From HGM04593 sp045654885 (GTDB lineage Bacteria > Bacteroidota > Bacteroidia > Bacteroidales > Bacteroidaceae), in the NCBI GenBank assembly GCA_045654885.1, contig JAZOOF010000045.1, positions 10,695 through 74,694 of the forward strand: a stretch of DNA of 64,000 bases, read 5' to 3'. Every line of letters starts with the position of its first letter. The stretch's first letter is position 1. The notes beneath the pieces are model-generated. The model ran no database searches and was not told the DNA's origin. It saw only the letters and a list, made by a program, of their open reading frames with translations. This document shows positions 52,933 through 62,500 of the stretch, piece by piece. The position numbers were made by a program, and so were the translations under genes.

Positions 52933-54771
52933 ATGAAAACCAGCAAAAGAATACTACTGTCCATAGCATTTATGATGGCAACATTGACCATGAGTGCACA
53001 GAAGGCCGAAATTGTGAGCCACACCGTAGCACAGGGACAGACACTCTACTCAATATCGAAGCTCTACAACACTACAGTCGATGAGATTATAAAGTTCAAC
53101 CCCGGCAGTGCCGAGAAACTTTCGATAGGACAGAAACTCATAATCCCCAGAAACAGCAACTCAAAGGCAAAGGATGGGAAGAATGTAAAGACACACACCA
53201 TACAGCAGGGCGAGACGCTCTACCGCCTTAGCAAGATGTACAACGTCACCACCGACGAGCTGTGCGCTGCAAACCCCGGCCTATCAATCAATAACTTCCG
53301 TACAGGAGAGACCATTATAATCCCCGTGAAAGGCAATGCCGCAAAGGACAGCGCAGCACCGGTTGCCCCGCGCCAATCATCATATGAGGAGAAGAAGCCT
53401 GTGATTGTGGGCACACACAAGGTGCAACGCAAGGAGAGCATTGAATCCATATGCAAAATATATGGTATCACCCAAGAGGAACTCATAAAAGCCAACCCCG
53501 TTCTGCAGGAGACAAAGCTCAAGCGCAAGATGGTACTCCACATCCCCGCGCCAAGTGCAAGACCTGCCGAAAAAGAGATTGCCGTTGAGGAGAAGAAACA
53601 GGAGATTGTAGAGACCATAAACAAAGGCATCAATGACGACAAAGTGCTCAACGTTGCCGTCGTACTCTCTTTCCTGCTCGACAGTTATGCACCCAAGGAA
53701 CAGAGTCGCATGGTTGAATACTACCAGGGATTCCTGATGGCTGTGGAACAGCTCAAGCGCGAGGGCTACTCATTCGTGATAAACACATACGATGCCGGAC
53801 AGAAAGACCGCAGCCTTGACAGCTTGCTCTCAAGCAGCGCCTTCAACGATGTGGAGCTCATCATTGGAGCATCGTACCCCAAACACTGCAAGGAACTTGC
53901 CAAGTTTGCAAAGGAGCGCGAGATACCGCTCCTCATACCATTCTCAAGCAAGAAGGACGAGGCCATCAACAACCCCACCGTCTATGTAGCCAACGGCATA
54001 CAGTCGTTCATCCTGCCCCAGATAAGTACAAGCTTCGTAAAGACATTCCCCAATGCAAATGTCATATTCGTTGAGGACACCACCGACAACAACAAGAAGG
54101 AGTTTGTAAAGAGCCTCACCGCCGAACTGACAAAGGAGAGCATCCCGTACACCACATTGCCAATGGAGCTCATATCCAATGGCGACACCGTGCTCAACAC
54201 ACTCTCAAACGCATACATCGAGGATAGAGAGTTTGTCTTCATCCCCACATCATCATCGGCAACCACACTGAACACTCTGCTCCCGTCATTGTTACATGCA
54301 AGGAGCATTGACTCACTCAATGTGGCAAATTTCAAGCTCTTCGGTTACCCCGAGTGGCAGATACATGCAAAGGATACACGAGAACTGATGTACGAGGTAG
54401 ACACATACTTCTATGCAACCTTCTACAGCCACTACGCACTCCCGCGCGTGGCAGAATTCCAGGAGGATTTCATCCGTTGGTATAACCGCGGCATACAGAA
54501 CATATACCCCCGTTACGGAATGTTGGGCTACGATACCGGCTACTTCTTCCTGCTTGCGGCAAGCCTCTACGGTAACCGGATGCACGAAAACATAGACCGC
54601 ATACCGTTCAACCCCGTACAGTCCGACTTCAAGTTCGAGCGCATCAGTGAGAAGGACGGTTTCATAAACAAGAAATTCTTCTTCATACACTTCTGCCCCG
54701 AGTACTACATCGACAAGATGGACTTTGACCAGGACCGTTTCCGCGAAGACTATCAGGAGGTGATACTTTAA
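52933..54771 (+). CDS. LysM-repeat protein with periplasmic-binding-protein-like domain
   Basis: This 612-residue exported protein starts at 52933 (MKTSKRILLSIAFMMATLTMSA-Q). Three LysM domains follow (SHTVAQGQTLYSISKLYNTT about 27-75; THTIQQGETLYRLSKMYNVT about 85-135; THKVQRKESIESICKIYGIT about 160-205), which bind peptidoglycan. From about 240 there is a type I periplasmic-binding fold (VLNVAVVLSFLLDSYAP ... VELIIGASYPKHCKELAKFA). No transporter genes are nearby, so it more likely senses or scaffolds at the wall than feeds a permease. The PorT-like barrel gene starts 30 bases downstream. Confidence 0.8.
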   Translation: MKTSKRILLSIAFMMATLTMSAQKAEIVSHTVAQGQTLYSISKLYNTTVDEIIKFNPGSAEKLSIGQKLIIPRNSNSKAKDGKNVKTHTIQQGETLYRLSKMYNVTTDELCAANPGLSINNFRTGETIIIPVKGNAAKDSAAPVAPRQSSYEEKKPVIVGTHKVQRKESIESICKIYGITQEELIKANPVLQETKLKRKMVLHIPAPSARPAEKEIAVEEKKQEIVETINKGINDDKVLNVAVVLSFLLDSYAPKEQSRMVEYYQGFLMAVEQLKREGYSFVINTYDAGQKDRSLDSLLSSSAFNDVELIIGASYPKHCKELAKFAKEREIPLLIPFSSKKDEAINNPTVYVANGIQSFILPQISTSFVKTFPNANVIFVEDTTDNNKKEFVKSLTAELTKESIPYTTLPMELISNGDTVLNTLSNAYIEDREFVFIPTSSSATTLNTLLPSLLHARSIDSLNVANFKLFGYPEWQIHAKDTRELMYEVDTYFYATFYSHYALPRVAEFQEDFIRWYNRGIQNIYPRYGMLGYDTGYFFLLAASLYGNRMHENIDRIPFNPVQSDFKFERISEKDGFINKKFFFIHFCPEYYIDKMDFDQDRFREDYQEVIL

Positions 54772-54801
54772 GCAGAGCTGTCGCAAACAAAAGAATTGCA
54801 G

Positions 54802-55494
54802 ATGAGAAAGAGACTGTACATCACAGCCCTGTTGCTTGCAATGACAGGCATTGCAGCCACAGCCCAGGTAGAGAGCCCAAGAAGCTGCCTGGAAGTTGGT
54901 GTTGCCGGAGGTATGAACTTTAGCAGGATGGAGTCTCAGCCATCCATAAGGCAGGGATTGCAACAAGGCTTGAATGGCGGCATCAGTGTACGTTACACAA
55001 GCGAGAAGTATTTCAGCATGATATGCGCCACACAACTGGAGGTCAATTTTGAACAGCGCGGAATGATTGAGGATTTTGACGACGGGACATCGAACTACTA
55101 CAGCCGCCGGTCAAATTATATCGAAGTACCATTCTTTGCACACCTCTCATGGGGAAAGGAGGAGAACGGCATGCAGTTCTTCCTGAATCTTGGCCCTCAG
55201 TTCGGTTTCCTGCTCGGCGAGAGCGAAAAGTATAACGGCGACTGGAAAATTGAGAACCGCCCGTCAAGCATAAGACCGCTCTACGGCAAGAAAACAGAGA
55301 ACAAGTTCGAATATGGCATTGCCGCAGGCCTGGGTCTCGAATACAAGAGCAAAATAGGCAATTTCTTTATCGAAGGACGTTATTACTATGGTCTTTCCGA
55401 CATATTCCACAACTCAAAGACCGACGATTTCGGCCGCTCGGCCAACACCACCATAGTAACAAGGATAGGATATTCGATAGCAATATTCAAGTAA
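54802..55494 (+). CDS. PorT-family outer membrane beta-barrel protein
   Basis: This 230-residue exported protein has signal MRKRLYITALLLAMTGIAATA-Q. It has alternating strands typical of an eight-stranded barrel (LEVGVAGGMNFSRM ... FFLNLGPQFGFLLGESE ... YGIAAGLGLEYKS ... GYSIAIFK). It fits the PorT/OMP_b-brl_2 group. PorT of Porphyromonas is needed for type IX secretion, but most family members have no proven role. The true start is the ATG at 54802. It follows the LysM protein in one operon. Confidence 0.75.
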   Translation: MRKRLYITALLLAMTGIAATAQVESPRSCLEVGVAGGMNFSRMESQPSIRQGLQQGLNGGISVRYTSEKYFSMICATQLEVNFEQRGMIEDFDDGTSNYYSRRSNYIEVPFFAHLSWGKEENGMQFFLNLGPQFGFLLGESEKYNGDWKIENRPSSIRPLYGKKTENKFEYGIAAGLGLEYKSKIGNFFIEGRYYYGLSDIFHNSKTDDFGRSANTTIVTRIGYSIAIFK

Positions 55495-55504
55495 AAAAAA
55501 TAAT

Positions 55505-55534
55505 AGGCCATAAAGGATGCGTCCTTTATGGCCT
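55505..55534. terminator. Bidirectional terminator
   Basis: A 13-base-pair perfect stem (AGGCCATAAAGGA and its complement) with a TGCG loop sits between convergent genes; the minus strand continues into a long T run. Confidence 0.85.
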
Positions 55535-55559
55535 GAATTTGTTCAAAACCGTTTAAGAA

Positions 55560-55760
55560 TCACCTTCTCAGGATATAGGCTCCAACCTGACCACACTTGC
55601 GGCAACGGTATGAAATCTGATGGTCATCCTCCGACAGAATCTCAAGGTCACGTGAATTGCACTTTGCACAATACACAGGATTTCCACGTCGTGTCTTGGC
55701 ACCACCGCTACCAATGATTCCCAGAAGTACCAAAACACCAATAATAATCCAAAACCACAT
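55560..55760 (-). CDS. Small membrane protein with zinc-ribbon tail
   Basis: This 66-residue protein has one N-terminal transmembrane helix (WFWIIIGVLVLLGIIGSGG) and a cytoplasmic or exposed zinc-ribbon (YCAKCNSRDLE ... YRCRKCGQVG). It resembles small LITAF- or rubredoxin-like ribbons but no named family is recognised. Convergence with a shared terminator and the clean Cys pairs support a real gene. Confidence 0.6.
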   Translation of the reverse strand: MWFWIIIGVLVLLGIIGSGGAKTRRGNPVYCAKCNSRDLEILSEDDHQISYRCRKCGQVGAYILRR

Positions 55761-55932
55761 AATCGATTGTTATATTTTTATCTTCTCCGCACCTCAAGAA
55801 GAATTATGAATGAAAGTATGGTGCAGACAGCATATATCCCGGAACATGACATATGAATAGGTAACAAGTTACTTATAAATATGCGCTAAATTACAGAAAC
55901 AGCAGACACTTCCTTTACAAATACAAATTTCT

Positions 55933-57069
55933 TTATCTGTTCTTGTACATATCGTCGTAATACTTCTCGTACTCACCGCTTGTGATGTTGTCCATCCACT
56001 CCTGATTGTCGAGATACCAGCGCACTGTCTTTTCAATGCCCTCCTCGAACTGCAGGCTCGGCTCCCAACCCAGCTCTTTCTGCAATTTGGTAGAATCTAT
56101 GGCATAGCGCATATCGTGTCCGGCACGGTCGGTAACGTAGGTAATGAGGTCGAGCGATGCGCCCTCGGGATTGCCCAAAAGGCGGTCAACGGTCTTTATA
56201 ATTACCTTAATGATGTCAATGTTCTTCCACTCGTTGAAACCGCCTATATTGTATGTATCGGCAACCCTGCCGTTGTGGAAAATCACATCAATGGCACGGG
56301 CATGGTCAACAACATATAGCCAGTCGCGCACATTCTCGCCCTTGCCATATACAGGCAGCGGCTTGCGATGACGTATATTGTTGATGAACAGCGGTATCAG
56401 CTTCTCGGGGAACTGGTAAGGACCATAGTTGTTCGAGCAGTTGGTGACAATTGTAGGCATACCGTATGTATCGTGGAATGCACGCACAAAGTGGTCGCTG
56501 CTTGCCTTCGATGCCGAATAGGGGCTGTGAGGGTTGTACTTTGTTGTCTCGTAGAAAAAGTCATCGCCATAAGCCAGGTGATGCTCACCCGACGATGCAG
56601 TTGTTGTGAACGGCGGTTCAATACCCTCGGGGTGATTCATTTCAAGAGCACCATACACCTCATCGGTCGAAATGTGATAGAAACGCTTGCCCTCGTACTT
56701 CTCGGGCAATGACTCCCAATATAGCTTAGCCGCCTGCAGCAGCGAAAGCGTGCCCATAACATTTGTACGTGCGAAGGTAAAGGGGTCCTTGATTGAGCGG
56801 TCGACATGACTCTCGGCTGCAAGATGAATTATACCGTCAACCTTATGCTCTATCATCAGGCCATACATTGCATCAAAATCGCATATATCGGCCTTGAAGA
56901 AGGTGTAGTTCGGTCTATCCTCAATATCCTTGAGGTTGGCAAGGTTACCTGCATAGGTGAGTTTGTCCACGTTGATTATGTGATAGTCGGGATACTTGTT
57001 CACGAACAGACGTACAACGTGCGAACCGATAAATCCGGCGCCGCCTGTTACTATTATAGAGCGTTTCAT
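55933..57069 (-). CDS. rfbB: dTDP-glucose 4,6-dehydratase
   Basis: This 378-residue extended SDR enzyme is the second step to dTDP-L-rhamnose. It shows the NAD motif VTGGAGFIGSHV, HLAAESHVDRSI, STDEVYGAL, the catalytic YSASKASSDH (YxxxK) and NNYGPYQFPEKLIP. It is the last gene of the rfbACDB unit, 10 bases after rfbD. Confidence 0.95.
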   Translation of the reverse strand: MKRSIIVTGGAGFIGSHVVRLFVNKYPDYHIINVDKLTYAGNLANLKDIEDRPNYTFFKADICDFDAMYGLMIEHKVDGIIHLAAESHVDRSIKDPFTFARTNVMGTLSLLQAAKLYWESLPEKYEGKRFYHISTDEVYGALEMNHPEGIEPPFTTTASSGEHHLAYGDDFFYETTKYNPHSPYSASKASSDHFVRAFHDTYGMPTIVTNCSNNYGPYQFPEKLIPLFINNIRHRKPLPVYGKGENVRDWLYVVDHARAIDVIFHNGRVADTYNIGGFNEWKNIDIIKVIIKTVDRLLGNPEGASLDLITYVTDRAGHDMRYAIDSTKLQKELGWEPSLQFEEGIEKTVRWYLDNQEWMDNITSGEYEKYYDDMYKNR

Positions 57070-57079
57070 AAAAACAATA

Positions 57080-57949
57080 TTATTTGTTGGTAGCCTTTAT
57101 CCTTTTTATGCAATACTCCATTGACTCGCGCCAGTGCGGTATGTCAATGTCGAATGTATTCTTTATTTTTGTCTTGTCGAGCACCGAGTATGGCGGACGT
57201 GTCACAGGCGATGGAAACTCGCTGCTGTGGCAAGGATTAATGCGACAGCCCGTGTGCCCTGCGGCTGCTGCAATCTCAACGGCAAAGTCATACCATGAGC
57301 ACACACCCTCGTTCGAGAAGTGGTAGATACCCTCGTTACCCTCATAAACACCGGCCTCAATAATGGAGAAGATGGCAAGTGCAAGGTCACCGGCATATGT
57401 CGGGGTGCCCACCTGGTCAAACACCACATTCAGTTGCTCACGCTCGGCTGTCAGGCGCAGCATTGTCTTCAGGAAATTGTTGCCGAACTCGCTGTACAGC
57501 CAAGCTGTGCGGAAGATGAGCGCCTTGCAGCCGCTCTCAAGGATAGCCTGCTCGCCGTGCAACTTTGTGCGGCCATATACCCCAAGCGGGTCAAGCGGCA
57601 TATCCTCGGTACGCGGGGTGTTGCCCTCGCTGCCAAAGACATAGTCGGTCGATATGTGGAAGAGTGTTCCGCCCACCTCTTTCATGGCACGGGCAAGATT
57701 ACCCACAGCTGTGGCATTTATCAGTTCGGCAGCAGCCTCGTCACTCTCGGCCTTGTCCACATTGGTATATGCAGCGCAGTTCACTATCGCATCAATGGAA
57801 TAGTGCCTTGCAACATACATCACAGCATCAGCATTGGTGATGTCGAGTTCTGCCACATCGGTAAAGATGTAGTTGTTTGGAGAGACTGCACCCAAGCGGC
57901 GCATCTCACAGCCCAACTGACCATTGGCACCTGTAACAAGTATATTCAT
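57080..57949 (-). CDS. rfbD: dTDP-4-dehydrorhamnose reductase
   Basis: This 289-residue SDR enzyme makes the last step to dTDP-L-rhamnose with NAD(P)H. It shows MNILVTGANGQLGCEMRRLG, NCAAYTNVDKAESD, HISTDYVFGSEG, YGRTKLHGEQAIL (YxxxK) and FRTAWLYSEFGNNFLKTM. The ATG at 57949 is preferred to the TTG two codons upstream; it starts 2 bases after the rfbC stop. Confidence 0.95.
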   Translation of the reverse strand: MNILVTGANGQLGCEMRRLGAVSPNNYIFTDVAELDITNADAVMYVARHYSIDAIVNCAAYTNVDKAESDEAAAELINATAVGNLARAMKEVGGTLFHISTDYVFGSEGNTPRTEDMPLDPLGVYGRTKLHGEQAILESGCKALIFRTAWLYSEFGNNFLKTMLRLTAEREQLNVVFDQVGTPTYAGDLALAIFSIIEAGVYEGNEGIYHFSNEGVCSWYDFAVEIAAAAGHTGCRINPCHSSEFPSPVTRPPYSVLDKTKIKNTFDIDIPHWRESMEYCIKRIKATNK

Positions 57950-57951
57950 AA

Positions 57952-58521
57952 TCAATACAGTTTTTCGTTATAGTCGAACAGGTAATCAGCATTGGCAATA
58001 CCCTTGCTCATCTTGTCCTTGTCGGAAAGCACCACCTTGTCGGCCGGTATGCGCCAGTCGATGGCAAGTTCAGGGTCATTCCATGCTATTGCACCCTCGC
58101 TCTCCTTATTATAGTAGTTGTCGCACTTATATTGGAATACCGCCTCGGGGGTGAGCACGGCAAAGCCGTGCGCAAAACCACGCGGGATGAACAGTTGCCT
58201 GTGGTTCTCCTCACTGAGTTCCACGGCCACATGCTTGCCGAAGGTTGGCGAGCCCTTGCGTATATCCACCGCCACGTCGAGCACTGCGCCCTTTATGCAG
58301 CGCACCAGCTTGCTTTGGCTATATGTCGACTTTTGGAAATGCAGTCCACGGACAACACCATAGGACGACTTTGACTGATTGTCCTGCACAAATGTTGTAC
58401 GACATACCCGCTCCTCGAACTCACGCTGCGAGAAGGACTCATAAAAATAACCCCTCTCGTCCTTGAAAATGCGTGGTTCAATTATCACCACACCCTCTAT
58501 TTCTGTCTTTATAACCTCCAT
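57952..58521 (-). CDS. rfbC: dTDP-4-dehydrorhamnose 3,5-epimerase
   Basis: This 189-residue cupin epimerase is the third step of the pathway. The start at 58521 (MEVIKTEIEGVVIIEPRIF) removes an overlap with rfbA, leaving 4 bases. Marks are DERGYFYESFSQREFEE, QDNQSKSSYGVVRGLHFQ (catalytic His in RGLHFQ), VDIRKGSPTFGKHVAVELS and IPRGFAHGFAVL. Confidence 0.95.
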   Translation of the reverse strand: MEVIKTEIEGVVIIEPRIFKDERGYFYESFSQREFEERVCRTTFVQDNQSKSSYGVVRGLHFQKSTYSQSKLVRCIKGAVLDVAVDIRKGSPTFGKHVAVELSEENHRQLFIPRGFAHGFAVLTPEAVFQYKCDNYYNKESEGAIAWNDPELAIDWRIPADKVVLSDKDKMSKGIANADYLFDYNEKLY

Positions 58522-58525
58522 TACA

Positions 58526-59428
58526 TCAATCAATGTTAGCACCGGACTGCTCCACATCGGCAATCACCTTGAGCAGATACTGTCCATACTGGTTCTTTAT
58601 CATGGGCTGTGCTATCGCACACATGCGGTCGGCGGTAATCCATCCTTTGCGGTATGCAATGCCTTCGAGACAGGCAATCTTCAAGCCCTGACGCTTCTCT
58701 ATCACCTCCACGAAGATAGATGCCTCGGCCAGCGAGTCGTGTGTTCCGGTATCGAGCCATGCAAAGCCACGTGGCAATGTCTGCACTTTCAGTTCGCCAT
58801 CGGAAAGGAAACGCTGGTTCACAGTCGTTATCTCAAGTTCACCGCGAGCCGATGGCTTTATGCTCTTTGCAACCTCCACAACCTTGTTGGGATAGAAGTA
58901 CAAGCCCACCACTGCGTAGTTGGACTTTGGGACAGCAGGCTTCTCCTCAATTGACAGGCAGTTGCCCTCCTTGTCGAATTCCGCCACTCCGTAGCGCTCG
59001 GGGTCGTTCACTCTATAACCGAAGACCGTAGCCTTGCTCTCCTCCTCGGCATTACGCACAGCCTCTTTGAGCATGCGGGTAAAGTCGGAACCATGGAAAA
59101 TGTTGTCACCCAAAACAAGGCAAGCCGAATCATTACCGATAAACTCCTCGCCAATGATGAATGCCTGCGCCAAGCCATCGGGCGATGGTTGCTCGGCATA
59201 CTCAAAGCGCACACCATAGTCACTGCCGTCGCCAAGCAAGCGCTTGAAACCGGGCAAATCCTGCGGTGTCGATATTATGAGTATTTCCCTTATCCCGGCA
59301 AGCATAAGCACCGAGATTGGGTAATATATCATCGGTTTGTCATAGATTGGCAAAAGCTGTTTGCTCACACCTTTTGTTATGGGATAGAGACGTGTGCCCG
59401 AACCACCGGCCAAAACAATTCCTTTCAT
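58526..59428 (-). CDS. rfbA: Glucose-1-phosphate thymidylyltransferase
   Basis: This 300-residue nucleotidyltransferase makes dTDP-glucose. It shows GIVLAGGSGTRLYPITKGVSKQLLPIYDKPMIYYP, CLVLGDNIFHGSDF, VVGLYFYPN and RGFAWLDTGTHDSL. It is the first gene of rfbACDB; the product feeds rhamnose-containing capsule, O-antigen or protein glycans. No glycosyltransferase or transporter genes are beside it. Confidence 0.95.
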   Translation of the reverse strand: MKGIVLAGGSGTRLYPITKGVSKQLLPIYDKPMIYYPISVLMLAGIREILIISTPQDLPGFKRLLGDGSDYGVRFEYAEQPSPDGLAQAFIIGEEFIGNDSACLVLGDNIFHGSDFTRMLKEAVRNAEEESKATVFGYRVNDPERYGVAEFDKEGNCLSIEEKPAVPKSNYAVVGLYFYPNKVVEVAKSIKPSARGELEITTVNQRFLSDGELKVQTLPRGFAWLDTGTHDSLAEASIFVEVIEKRQGLKIACLEGIAYRKGWITADRMCAIAQPMIKNQYGQYLLKVIADVEQSGANID

Positions 59429-59458
59429 AATGGTAAATATTAAAGTCTAATATAAGAA

Positions 59459-59520
59459 GCTGTTTGAATTCATATCGCCATTTTGCCGTTTTTTATATTC
59501 AAAAACGCTTCTAAAACAGC
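59459..59520. repeat. Imperfect inverted repeat upstream of rfbA
   Basis: GCTGTTT (59459-59465) and AAACAGC (59514-59520) bound an AT-rich segment with further partial symmetry. It lies between the GH2 terminator and rfbA. Confidence 0.35.
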
Positions 59521-59546
59521 GGCATGTCATAATTGACAAAGCTAAA

Positions 59547-59579
59547 GAGGCTAAGCCAAAAGTCTTTTGGCTCAGCCTC
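59547..59579 (-). terminator. Terminator of the GH2 gene
   Basis: GAGGCTAAGCCAAAAG pairs with CTTTTGGCTCAGCCTC with one mismatch, just after the stop on the minus strand. Confidence 0.7.
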
Positions 59580-59587
59580 GTAAAGCA

Positions 59588-62500
59588 TTACTCCTTAATA
59601 AGCTCGAACTCGGCACCCGATGCAAAGTCCTGACCGTTCTGTGAGCTTGTAGCTGTGAAGCGTACAAAGCGCGCCTTTACAGGAGCCTTGAAGAGAACAG
59701 TCTGCTTGTCGGCATTTGCAGGGAACTCGCCCTCAACAATCGGCTCGCCCCAGTTCTTTCCGTCAGCGCTTATCTGAATCCTGTAACCCTTGACGTTACC
59801 GTTGTTGCCACCATCCTGGCGAGGCATGTACTTGAAGCCCTTGATTGTAACCTCCTCGTTGGCATCGAAGTCAATCCAGTGAGGATAGTTCGCAACGGTT
59901 ACAGAGTACATTGTGTGCCATATTGTCGATGGGTCACCGTCGAGCATCTTTTCGGCGCCATTACCCGGCTCAAGGCTTGAGCAGAAGGCAACCGTTACAG
60001 GGATAGATGTCACAGCCTCGTAAGAATATGTCGCAGCAAGCTTTGGAGTAGCCTTCTCCCATACTGTGATGGTGCCACCCTTGCTCATGTTTACAGGAGC
60101 GGTATAAAGAGTTTTCTTGCCGTTCTTGCCAACCTTGTAGTAGATTTCGGCACCCTCCTTTGCACAAGACATTGTAACGACACCGCGCATGTCACGCTTT
60201 AGAACAACAGGGATGACACCCGATGCAGCAACGTTTGCAAGCTCCTCATAGTTGTCGCCGGCCTTTACAGGACGCATAATGAAGCCCACGGTATTGTCGC
60301 CCGACTTCACAAGGTCGTGCTCAAGCGGACCACCCTGGCCACAGCTGTTACCGCCAAGACCGTTTACCTTTGCATCGAGGTGCAACCATGTACCCGATGA
60401 AGCAGGCAACTGATATGGGTGAGCAGCCTCTGTAAGCTCAACATCGTTCCAAGGCAGTGCTGTTGTTGAGAGAGCACCTGTAGAAACGAACATCACACCA
60501 TTGCCTGCAGCGTTTGTCAATGTAGCCCAACGTACCTCCTCGCGGTTAGCCATATCCTGTGGCTTGGGGAAATGTACGAACTGGTCGGCAACAGTGCTCT
60601 TGTACTGCTGGATGAACGCACCTGTGCGGCGGTCGTTATAGTTGTTCCATGGACCACGGCCATAGTATGTGTACTGGTCAAGGCTCTTTGGCATCTGCAA
60701 CAGGTAACCCACGCGTGCAAGTGCAACTGCCGCGTCACTGCCTGTCACTGAGCTGTTGAGCTCTATTGAACCATCGGGATAGATAGTCCATATTCTGTTT
60801 GAAACAAAGTGGAACTCGTTCTCGCCGAACTCGCGTGCATCGCTCTGCAGTGTAAAGCTGTTGTCCTCGTTCTTCACGCGACGACCCGGATGCTTGGCCT
60901 GTGAACGTACGATGTACTGGAGTACAATTGTGCCGTCGGCATTCTTCTGCGATACGAATGATGTAACCTCGTCCTCAAGGTTGTACAAACCGAGAGCGAA
61001 CCAGCGGTTCCAAGCCCAGATATCATTGTCGACAGGAGCGCGGTATCCGCTGAGAGTCATTGAGCTACCCTTCTCGAACACTGTCTCTGCGCCATACACA
61101 ACACTCTCGAACACACCGATCTTGTTGTCGAATACAACAGTGAAACCGTCACCGGCGATTGTTGTTGTAGCGTTTGCCTTGTCCTCGGTCATCTTCACCT
61201 TAACGTCGCTCTTTGCAACATCGGCAAGAAGCGCGGTCTTCACAGCATCCTGCAGCTTCAACTGCTCCTCCATCTGTGCATAACCCTTCTTTGCCCAAGG
61301 CATATCCTTCTTGAGCAGGAACTGTACCTTTACGAAATACTCCTTGTCGGCAGCAAAGTCCGCATTGTTGAACTTGAGCTTGAATGTCTTTGCAGTGCGT
61401 GGAGCAATCTTCATGTCGGGCATGTAGTAAGAGTCAATCTGCTTACCGTTCTCCCAAAGAGAAACCTTCACGTCGAGGTCGCACAAGCAGTTGAAGTAAC
61501 GCTTGTTGAAGATTTCAACCTCACCGTTCTCAAGCAGTTTAACACCAACGTTCTGGTAAACTTTCTTCACCTCATAGTAAAGTGGTTTTGGAGAGTGGTC
61601 GGGGAATACGACACCGTTCATACAGAATGTGTGGTCGTTAGGACGGTCACCGAAGTCACCACCATAGCCCATATACTTGTCACCGGTCTTGGGGTCAACA
61701 TTCCAGAATGCCTGGTCGGCCCAGTCCCAGATAGCACCACCAATAAAGAAGTTTGTGCTCTCGATAGCCTCCCAATAGTCGATGAGGTTACCGCCTGCAT
61801 TACCCATTGAGTGAGCATACTCCGATATGTGGAAAGGATAAACAATGTTCATCTTACCCTTCACGGCCTCGCGTGTCCAACCGATTGAAGGATACTGGTT
61901 AGAACCCATGTCAACGATATTGTTATTGCGCTCATACTGTACAGGACGTGAAGCGTCGAAAGCCTTCAATGCCTTGTAAGCCTTAACGAAGTTCTCACCG
62001 GGGCCGGCCTCATTACCCAGCGACCAGATGCAGACAGCCGGGCTGTTTATTGTAGCGTGAGCCATCTCCATCACACGTGCCACGTGAGCATTTGTAAACT
62101 CGGGAACGTGAGAAAGCGACTCCTTGCCATAGTAGTACTCGTGGCTCTCGATGTTGGCCTCGTCCTCAAGGTAGATACCGTACTTGTCACAAAGATAGTA
62201 CCAGTATGGAGCATCGGGATAGTGAGCGTTACGCACGTGGTTGATGTTGCCCTGCAGCATGAGCATAACCTCCTTAGTCATCTGTTCGCGTGTAACGGCA
62301 TGACCTCTCTCAAGGTTGCTCTCGTGACGGTTCACACCCTTCATCTTTATGGGCTTGCCGTTAAGGTAGTAGTAACGACCGGCCAAACCGAACTCATCGT
62401 CCTCGGCCTTTGTCTCGCGTATTTCAACCTCGCGGAAACCGAAGTATGCCGATGCAATCTCCACAGCATTGCCCTTCTTGTCGAGCAAAGAGACAACCAA

